Assembly: GCF_003086295.3 (NCBI RefSeq)
Contig: NC_092039.1
Span: forward strand, 96,306,561 to 96,370,560
Source: Arachis hypogaea
Taxonomy: Eukaryota; Streptophyta; Magnoliopsida; Fabales; Fabaceae
Direction: 5' to 3'
Length of the DNA stretch: 64,000 bases
Shown: piece by piece, positions 56,755 through 64,000 of the stretch
How positions within the stretch are numbered: the stretch's first letter is position 1
How the letters are laid out: the number at the start of each line of letters is the position of its first letter
Position numbers and translations under genes: made by a program
Notes under the pieces: model-generated
The model's database searches: none
Told to the model about the DNA's origin: nothing
The model's input: only the letters and a program-made list of their open reading frames with translations

Positions 56755-58410
56755 TTAGTTAAAGTCCATAAGTTGGACATTCTGGTGAGCTCCTTGTTCT
56801 GGTGGCTTGTGCTTGTATTCATCCAGGAATCTCCACTAGTGTTTGGAATTTCCACAGCCTCCGGGATCCCAAACTAGGCGCAGAAAGCCTTCAAGCAAGC
56901 TAAAGTAAGTGACAAGGCCCCAAGAGTATTGGTTTCTAGATTGAATTCTGGGGTCCCAAACCTTGCTTTTGCACCCGTCTTCTTGTTGATCATTAGTGTT
57001 CCAACCGGGTGGCAGGCAATTTGAATTCTCACTAAAGCAGCCAAACAACTTCCTAGACCCATTTAGTTGAGCTCTACACCAACCTTTGCATTTAAACTCA
57101 AAGCTTCCAACCATAATGAACCTTGCAGGACAATTCTTACCACTGACCATCTTCCTCTTACTCTTAATGCGACAAAGAATTCTAATTTGACCATCAGTCT
57201 CCAGTAGCCCATATTCAAGTGGAATTAGAAAGCTAAGGGATATGAATTTTACCCACTTGAATGTTGTGAAGGATGATGGCAACTTAGGGGGAGGGGTTTC
57301 TAATGAACTTGAAAGCTCCACTCCTTTGTGTTCTTCTTTGACAACTACCACCTCTTTGCAAGCTTCTTCAATATCAACCTCTTACTCTTGGTAGCTTTCT
57401 TCCAATTCAATTTCTTTTTCATTGTTCACCAAGGATATGGGAGGTTGTGCTTCTTCTTCTTTAATCTCCATGTCAAGTCCAATGGGAGAGGATTCAAATA
57501 TAGATAAGAATTCATTAATGATTGAATCCATCTCTTGATCATCCCCTTCAAAGTCTTCAACCATGATATGCTTTGGAGGATGTACACCCTCCTTAACATC
57601 AATTACAAATGTCTTAGAAGGAGGCTCTATGACTTGAGTTTTCCATGGAGGTTCCGTATCTCCTAAGTCTTCAACCACTTCTTTCTCTTCAATGGCAGGC
57701 GTAGCTTCTTCCAATTGTTCCAATACAAAATCGTACTGCTCACTGTCCACCGGAGTTTCTAACTTCTCTTTCATGCCACGTTCTTCAGTAGATTCTCCAC
57801 ATGAAGCCATGGGAGTTCCTTGAATGTTCAAACGTCGGGAAGGTAATCGAATTATCGCTTGATCCAGTTGGCGAAGGGTTGCATGAAGTTTTTCCACTGT
57901 TTCCTTAAGACGATCCCTTGATTCTTGTTGCGCTCGGATATCATAAGTAGGATCATAGTACTCTTGGATTGATGGATATGGAGATGGTGAATATTGAGGT
58001 GGTGGTTCTTAGGAGTAATTGGGTTGGAATTGGGGTGGTTTTATATATGGTTCATATGGCTCATAAGATGGTTGGTATGGTGGTTGAGGGTTAGGATTAT
58101 ATGAGGTTGTTTGGTAGTAAAGGGCTTGTGAGTATGGTGGTCCAAAGTCATGTTGAGGAGGGGGTTCATAGGCATATGGTGGTGGTTGTTGATAATAAAA
58201 AGAGTGCTCACCATAGCCATTGCCTTGATATGTATCACAGAATGGTTGTTGATAATCCATTGGAGGTGGTTGTTGCCAAGAGGGTTGATCAAATCCTTGT
58301 GGCTCCTACCATCTTTGATTCTTCCAACCTTGATGTCCGTTCTCATTATAGTTTCCATTCCTAACAACAACATTGGAATCAAACTTGAAGCCAGAGGGGT
58401 GAGAGTTCAT
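56755..58410 (-). pseudogene. Tyr/Pro/Gln-rich gag-position ORF of element E (551 codons, 4 stops)
   Basis: One frame runs from the ATG at 58410 to the TAA at 56755-56757, with in-frame stops at 58306-58308, 58009-58011, 57382-57384 and 56836-56838. At each stop copy A, where alignable, has a sense codon one base away (Glu, Gln and Trp), and there is no frameshift in 1.65 kb. The layout matches copy A: an N-terminal Tyr/Pro/Gln-rich segment (QQPPPYAYEPPPQ), an acidic middle (EEKEVVEDLGD) and a C-terminal block with LEYGLLETDG, CKGW, CLPPGW and KVWDP. No Gag, protease or polymerase motif is seen. Two diverged families keep the same frame and length, so this was a functional protein of the family. 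Confidence 0.8.
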
Positions 58411-58630
58411 AGTAGTAGGAGAAAATAAAAATAAAAACTAATAAAAAGAAAATATTTTGAAAAAGATATGATTTTTAGAAAAGAAGAAAAAAAAATATAA
58501 GATAAGATTTTGAAAAAGATATGATTTTTGAAAAAAAAAGATAAGATAAGATAAAAAATTTTAAAATAAAAATCTGAATTTTTTTTAAAAAATATTTACA
58601 ATAACCAATAATAAGGCACACGTTTGCAAT

Positions 58631-58648
58631 TCCCCGGCAACGGCGCCA
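58631..58648 (-). other. Primer binding site of element E, tRNA-Asp type
   Basis: The reverse complement reads TGGCGCCGTTGCCGGGGA, five bases from the LTR edge. Confidence 0.88.
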
Positions 58649-58653
58649 AAAAT

Positions 58654-59325
58654 TGACGTGAGCGGAAATTGGCAGATTAAGAATTAATTAGAAAAATGGC
58701 GTTGCGAGTATAGTTCTTAACCGGCGAAAATCCACTTATCAATTTAGAAAATAGTTGTCACAAATTTTAGAAATAAAATACTGGGAGTATGAGTCCCAGG
58801 TCGTCTCCTAACGAGTTGCAGGAAGATGTGCTATTTTATCAGTCAGAGGTTTTCCAAATGGGTTTGTGTTTGATGAACAGAAAATTAAATTAGAGAATTT
58901 ATATGATTTAAATAAAATCTTGATCGGGAGAAGATTAATTGGAAGTTCTATCCTTGTTGGAACTTTGTCGAGATCAATTAATAATTAGTCATTGTTTTCA
59001 TTTAGTTAACCCTCAACGGATGAAGGAAAGTCAAATTAAAAGTCAACTTCTATCCACAAGTCCTAATCCTCTCCCTTGGGAAGGATTAGAGTTATAGACT
59101 AACAAGCCAACCAACAATGAACCAATTACAACTGAACTCTTGAGTATTCCAACTCAAGGTTCTCCTTTCAATCAACTCCCAATCAAGTTGGGAAACTACT
59201 CCATCACCATAAATGTAGATTTCACAAAATCAATGGGGGAAATAAGAAGAGACATAATAAATAATAATGAGAGAGATTAATTAAAAGTAAAAATAGTTTT
59301 TGTATTAATAAACTCTGAAAATAAT
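58654..59325 (-). repeat. Element E 5' LTR, part (cut by element D)
   Basis: Begins TGACGTGAGCGG on the plus strand and aligns with the solo LTR at 50002. The GACGACCTGGG block lies at 58795-58808. Element D starts at 59326; the rest of the LTR is beyond the window. Confidence 0.8.
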
Positions 59326-61005
59326 TGATGAGCGGATAATTTGTACGCTTTTTGGCATTGTTTTTAGTATGTTTTTAGTATGTTTTAGCTAGTTTTTATT
59401 ATATTTTTATTAGTTTTTAGTTAAAATTCACTTTTCTGGACTTTACTATGAGTTTGTGTGTTTTTCTATGATTTCAGGTATTTTCTGGCTGAAATTGAGG
59501 GACCTGAGCAAAAATCTGATTCAGAGGCTGAAAAGGACTGCAGATGCTGTTGGATTCTGACCTCCCTGCACTCGAAGTGGATTTTCTGGAGCTACAGAAG
59601 CCTAATTGGTGCGCTCTTAATGGCGTTGGAAAGTAGACATCTTGGGCTTTCCAGAAATGTATAATAGTTCATACTTTATCTAAGATTTGATGGCCCAAAC
59701 TGGCGTTCGAAATCAGCTCAAAACTGCACGGCGTTAAACGCCGGAACTGGCACAAGAATGGGAGTTAAACACCCAAACTGGCATAAAAGCTGGCGTTTAA
59801 CTCCAAGAGAAGTCTCTACACATGAAAGCTTCAATGCTCAGCCCAAGCACACACCAAGTGGGCCCGGAAGTGGATTTTTATGTCATTTACTCATTTCTGT
59901 AAACCCTAGGCTACTAGTTCTCTACAAATAGGACCTTTTGCTATTGTATTATCATCTTTTGATCACTTTAGATCTTAAGATCATCTTTGGACATCTAGTT
60001 CTTAGATCATGGGAGGCTGGCCATTCGGCCATGCCTGAACCTTGTTCTTATGTATTTTCAATGGTGGAGTATCTACACACCATAGATTAAGGTGTGGAGC
60101 TCTGCTGTACCTCGAGTATTAATGCAATTACTATTGTTCTTCTATTCAATTCAGCTTGTTCTTATTCTAAGATATTCATTCGTACCCAAGAACATGATGA
60201 ATGTGAAGATTATGTGACGCTCATCATCATTCTCACTTATGAACGCGTGCCTGACAACCACTCCCGTTCTACAAGCAAACAAGGCTTGAATGTTTATCTC
60301 TTGGATTCCTTAATCGGAATCTTCGTGGTATAAGCTAGAATTGATGGCGGCATTCAAGAGAATCCGGAAGGTCTAAACCTTGTCTGTGGTATTCTGAGTG
60401 GGTTCAATGATTGAATGACTGTGACGAGCTTCAAACTCCTGAAGGCTGCGCGTTAGTGACAGACGCAAAAGAATCACTGGATTCTATTCCAACCTGATTG
60501 AGAACCGACAGATGATTAGCCGTGCCGTGACAGGGCGCGTTGAACATTTTCACTGAGAGGACGGGACTGTAGCCACTGACAACGGTGATGCCCAACATAC
60601 AGCTTGCCATGGAAAGGAGTAAGAAGGATTGGATGAAGACAGTAGGAAAGCAGAGAGACGGAAGGGACAAAGCATCTCCATACGCTTATCTGAAATTCTC
60701 ACCAATGAATTACATAAGTATCTCTATCTTTATTTTATGTTTTATTCATAAATCATCCATAACCATTTGAATTCGCCTGACTGAGATTTACAAGATGACC
60801 ATAGCTTGCTTCATACCAACAATCTCCGTGGGATCGACCCTTACTCGCGTAAGGTTTATTACTTGGACGACCCAGTGCACTTGCTGGTTAGTTGTGTGAA
60901 GTTGTGAAATTATGTTTAGACCATGGTATTGAGCACCAAGATTTTGGAACCATTACCGGGGACTATTTGAGTTGTGAAAAGTAGAGATCACAATTTCGTG
61001 CACCA
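59326..61005 (+). repeat. Element D 5' LTR (1680 bp)
   Basis: Starts TGATGAGCGG and ends CGTGCACCA. A degenerate TATA region (CTACAAATAGGACC) lies near 59922. It shares blocks with the C LTR, such as GGCCATTCGGCC near 60023. The GACGACCCAG block is at 60862-60875. Confidence 0.9.
59699..59807 (+). promoter_or_regulatory. U3 palindrome array of element D (4 units, ~31-bp spacing)
   Basis: Units centred near 59706, 59736, 59767 and 59798. The second is a clean palindrome (CGGCGTTAAACGCCG) and the others are degenerate. It lies at the same distance from the LTR start (~375-480 bp) as in element C, ~120-220 bp upstream of the TATA-like region. Confidence 0.65.
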
Positions 61006-61011
61006 AGTTTT

Positions 61012-61029
61012 TGGCGCCGTTGCCGGGGA
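61012..61029 (+). other. Primer binding site of element D, tRNA-Asp type
   Basis: TGGCGCCGTTGCCGGGGA, six bases after the LTR. Confidence 0.9.
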
Positions 61030-62552
61030 TTGTTGAGTTTGGACAACTGACGGTTCATCTTGTTGCTTAGATTAGGTATTTTTCTTTAGAGTTCTTAAGA
61101 ATGAATTCTAGTGTTTCAAGGTGATGTTCTTATCATCACCAAAGCTAATTGATTCTCATCAATTTAGCTTTTGAATGTAATGTCCTGCTGAAACTTGGCT
61201 AGCCATGTCTAATTTCTTTAGACTGAAGCTTTAGACTAACATTGCATGATTCCTTGAATTCTCATTAAGAATGTTGATATCTTTATTTTCTTTTCCACTT
61301 AATTTTCGAAAAATCCAAAAAAATTTACAAAATCATGAAAACCAAAAATATCTTTTGTTTCTTGTTGAGTCTAGTGTCTCATTTTAAGTTTGGTGTCAAT
61401 TGCATGTTTCTGTTCTTCTTGCATTTTTCGAATTCATGCATATGTCTTCATTGATCTTCAAGTTGTTCTTGATGATTTCCTTGTTCTGATCTTTAAATTC
61501 TCTTGTCTTGAGTGTTTTGTTGTTTCTCATATGCATTCTCATTTTGTTAGTGTCAGTAGTATACAAACTGCTAAGTTTGGTGTCTTGCATGCATTGTTAT
61601 TTGATTTTAGTTACATTTTGATTATTAAAAAAATCCAAAAATTTTTTAATTTGTGTCTTTTCAAGTCAATAATACAGAAAATTGAAGATTCAGAACATAC
61701 AGCAGAGGAATTACACAAAAAAAGCTGGGCATCCAAAACGCCCAGTGAAGAAGGAAAATTGGCGTTTAAACGCCAGCCAGGGTGCCTGGTTGGGCGTTTA
61801 ACGCCCAAAAGGGTAGTGTTTTGGGCGTTAAACGCCAGAATGTGCACCATTCTGGGTGTTTAACGCCAGGATGGCACAAGAGGGAAGATTTTGTTTTTAA
61901 TGCAAATTTTTTTCAAGTTTTCAAATTTTTTCAAAATCAAATCTTTTTCAAATCATATCTTTTCAATCATATATTTTCAAAATCAATTTCTTTTCATTTT
62001 CAAAGATACGTGCTAACAATTAATGATTTGATTCAACATTTCAAGTATGTTGCCTTTTCTGTTGAGAAAGGTTTAATATTTGAATCATATCTTTTCTTGT
62101 TAGCCAAGTTATTAAATTTTAAATCAAATCTTTTTAAATTGTTTTTCAAATCATATCTTCTCAATCACATCTTTTTAAAACCATAACTTTTCAATCATAT
62201 CTTCTAATCACATCTTTTTCAAAATAGTTTTCAATCATATCTTTTTGATTTCTAATTTCAAAATCTTTTTCAAAAATCACTTGATTTCTTTTCCACTCTT
62301 GGTTTTCAAAAATCAATTAGTATTTTTTCAAAATATTTTTAAAATCTTTTTAATTTATTCCTTCCCCTCTTCTCACATCCTTCTATTTATGGACTAACAC
62401 TCCTTCTCAATGCACAATTCGAACTCCATCATACTTGATAAGTTCGAATTCTTCTACCTCTTCCTTCTGATTTTCTTTTCCTCTGACACCTCAAGGAATC
62501 TCTATACTGTGACATAGAGGATTCCATATTTCCTTGTTCTTTTCTCTTTCAT
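61030..62552 (+). other. Leader of element D
   Basis: Two PPT-like motifs (AAGTTTGGTGTC at about 61385-61396 and 61575-61586) occur in the same order and spacing as in the C leader. The palindrome array follows, then a pyrimidine-rich TTTTTCAAA/ATCTTTT tract (61.9-62.35 kb). ORFs here are artefacts. Confidence 0.65.
61725..61869. repeat. Palindrome array in the element D leader (5 units, ~31-bp period)
   Basis: Inverted repeats centred near 61735, 61768, 61799, 61830 and 61861. The second (TGGCGTTTAAACGCCA) and third (TTGGGCGTTTAACGCCCAA) are perfect or near-perfect. Element C lacks an array at this place but has one after gag-protease. Confidence 0.85.
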
Positions 62553-64000
62553 ATGAGCAGGAGCAAAGACAAAAGCATTCTTGTTGAGGCTGACCCTGAA
62601 CCTGAAAGGACCTTGAAGCGAAAGCTAAGAGAAGCTAAGGCACAACTCTCTGTAGAGGACCTAACAGAAATCTTCAAAGAAGAAGACATGGCAGCCGAAA
62701 ATAACAACGATGCCAACAATGCAAGGAAGGTGCTGGGTGACTTTACTGCACCTACTATCGACTTCTATGGGAGAAGCATCTCTATCCCTGCCATTGGAGC
62801 AAACAACTTTGAGCTTAAGCCTCAATTAGTTTCTCTAATGCAACAGAATTGCAAGTTCCATGGACTTCTATTGGAAGATCCTCATCAGTTTTTAGCTGAA
62901 TTCTTGTAAATCCGTGACACTGTCAAGACTAATGGGGTTGACCCTGAGGTCTACAGACTTATGCTATTCCCTTTTGCTGTAAGAGACAGAGCTAGAATAT
63001 GGTTGGACTCACAACCTAAAGAAAGCCTGAACTCTTGGGAAAAGCTAGTCAATGCCTTCTTGGCAAAGTTCTTTCCACCTCAAAAATTGAGTAAGCTTAG
63101 AGTGGAAGTCCAAACCTTCAGACAGAAGGAAGGAGAATCCCTCTATGAAGCTTGGGAAAGATACAAACAATTAATTAGAAAGTGTCCTTCTGACATGCTT
63201 TCTGAATGGAGCATCATAGGTATTTTCTATGATGGTCTGTCTGAACTGTCCAAGATGTCATTGGATAGCTCTGTTGGAGGATCTCTTCATCTGAAGAAGA
63301 CGCCTACAGAAGCTCAAGAGCTCATTGAAATGGTATCAAATAACCAATTCATGTACACTTCTGAAAGGAATCCTGTGAACAATGGGACGAATCAGAAGAA
63401 AGGAATTCTTGAGATTGATACTCTGAATGCCATATTGGCTCAGAACAAAATATTGACTCAGCAAGTCAATATGATTTCTCAAAGTCTGTCTGGAATGCAA
63501 GCTGCACCAGGCAGTACTAAGGACGCTTCATCTGAAGAAGAAGCTTATGATCCTGAGAACCCTTCAATAGAAGAGGTGAATTACATGGGAGAACCCTATG
63601 GAAACACCTATAATTCTTCATGGAGAAATCATCCAAATCTCTCATGGAAGGATCAACAGAGACCTCAACAAGGTTTCAAAAACAATAATGGTGGAAGAAA
63701 CAGGTTTAGCAATGGCAAGCCTTTTCCATCATCTTCTCAGCAACAGACAGAGAATTCCAAGCAGAGCCACTCTGACTTAGCAACCATGGTCTCTGATCTA
63801 ATCAAAACCACTCAAAGTTTCATGACTGAAACAAGGTCCTCCATTAGGAACTTGGAGGCACAAGTGGGTCAGCTGAGTAAGAAAGTTACTGAACTCCCTC
63901 CTAGTACTCTTCCAAGCAATACAGAAGAAAATCCAAAAAGAGAGTTCAAGGCCATCAACATGGCCGAATTTGGAGAAGAGGAAGAGGCAGTGAACGCCAC
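62553..64000 (+). pseudogene. Gag of element D, one stop, incomplete at window end
   Basis: The frame starts MSRSKDKSILVEADPEPERT and aligns throughout with element C's Gag. One in-frame TAA at 62907-62909 replaces the Gln codon of C (CAA to TAA), in the sequence FLAEFL*IRDTVK. After it the frame stays open to the window edge through AVRDRARIWLDSQP, ESLYEAWERYKQL and the Gln/Asn-rich linker to EAVNA. The 183-bp ORF at 63598 in another frame is a shadow. The protease part lies beyond the window. Confidence 0.85.

Larger units (their letters stand above)
52121..59325 (-). mobile_element. Element E: decayed non-autonomous LTR element related to A/B
   Basis: In minus sense: 5' LTR part (59325-58654), tRNA-Asp-type primer site, 551-codon gag-position frame with stops, CpG module, small basic ORF, AT-rich spacer with blocks matching A/B, then a decayed transposon-protein ORF and a PPT-like motif near 52404-52420. 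Element D interrupts the 5' LTR. I could not find a 3' LTR, so the left boundary is approximate. Confidence 0.65.
59326..64000 (+). mobile_element. Element D: LTR retrotransposon related to C, running off the window
   Basis: LTR (59326-61005), tRNA-Asp-type primer site, leader with a palindrome array and pyrimidine-rich repeats, then a gag frame with one stop. LTR ends (TGATGAGCGGATAA...CGTGCACCA) and Gag sequence are close to element C. Whether it has polymerase genes cannot be seen. Confidence 0.88.

Noticed and set aside
50002..59325. One intact element with LTRs at 50002 and 58654
   Set aside because: The left LTR has its own TCTAT duplication on both sides, so it is a solo LTR and not the 3' LTR of element E.

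Overview
This is a repeat-dense stretch of a plant nuclear genome. The GC-poor background, the intron-containing host gene and the LTR families point to a legume, most likely Arachis (peanut lineage); that genus call is from recognition, not from a search. About 80% of the 64 kb is nested LTR retrotransposon sequence. I see one credible host gene, a small multi-exon C2H2 zinc-finger protein at 32.3-36.5 kb. No rRNA, complete tRNA or CRISPR locus was seen.

Layout. (1) 1-23,743 is a tandem LTR-internal-LTR-internal-LTR complex (copies A and B). These copies have a tRNA-Asp-type primer binding site and carry, instead of gag-pol, a roughly 550-codon Tyr/Pro/Gln-rich reading frame with stops. Copy B is split by element C (8,167-18,876, minus orientation). 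C is a very young LTR element with a perfect 5-bp target duplication (ATGGT) and two intact ORFs: Gag-protease, and a 'putative plant transposon protein'-type ORF. It has no reverse transcriptase or integrase. (2) 23,744-28,790 holds the 3' end of an older LTR element, a decayed LINE split by a TIR DNA element, and AT-rich sequence. (3) 28.8-36.6 kb is the most gene-like part: an unidentified broken ORF, then the zinc-finger gene, whose third coding intron contains a 1.4 kb foldback element. (4) 36.6-52.1 kb is intergenic sequence and an old repeat, interrupted by element F (39,737-49,490, iMet-type primer site, no coding interior, LTRs of unequal length) and by a solo LTR (50,002-51,412, target duplication TCTAT). 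(5) 52.1-59.3 kb is element E (minus), a distant relative of A/B with the same 550-codon frame, a small basic ORF and a decayed transposon-protein ORF. (6) 59,326-64,000 is element D (plus), inserted in E's LTR and related to C, with a gag frame running off the window.

The most interesting signal is not a gene. Elements C and D carry arrays of short palindromes (core GGCGTTNAACGCC) whose centres are about 31 bp apart, close to three turns of B-DNA. They occur in the U3 of the LTRs upstream of a TATA-like box, and again inside each element at different places. Second, copies A, B and E share a gag-position protein of unknown type. Third, polypurine-tract-like motifs (AAGTTTGGTGTTG or AAGTGTGGGGAGGT) recur at ORF boundaries, not only before the 3' LTR. 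Together these suggest a set of cross-dependent non-autonomous retroelements sharing control modules. No LTR-element polymerase gene is visible anywhere in the window.
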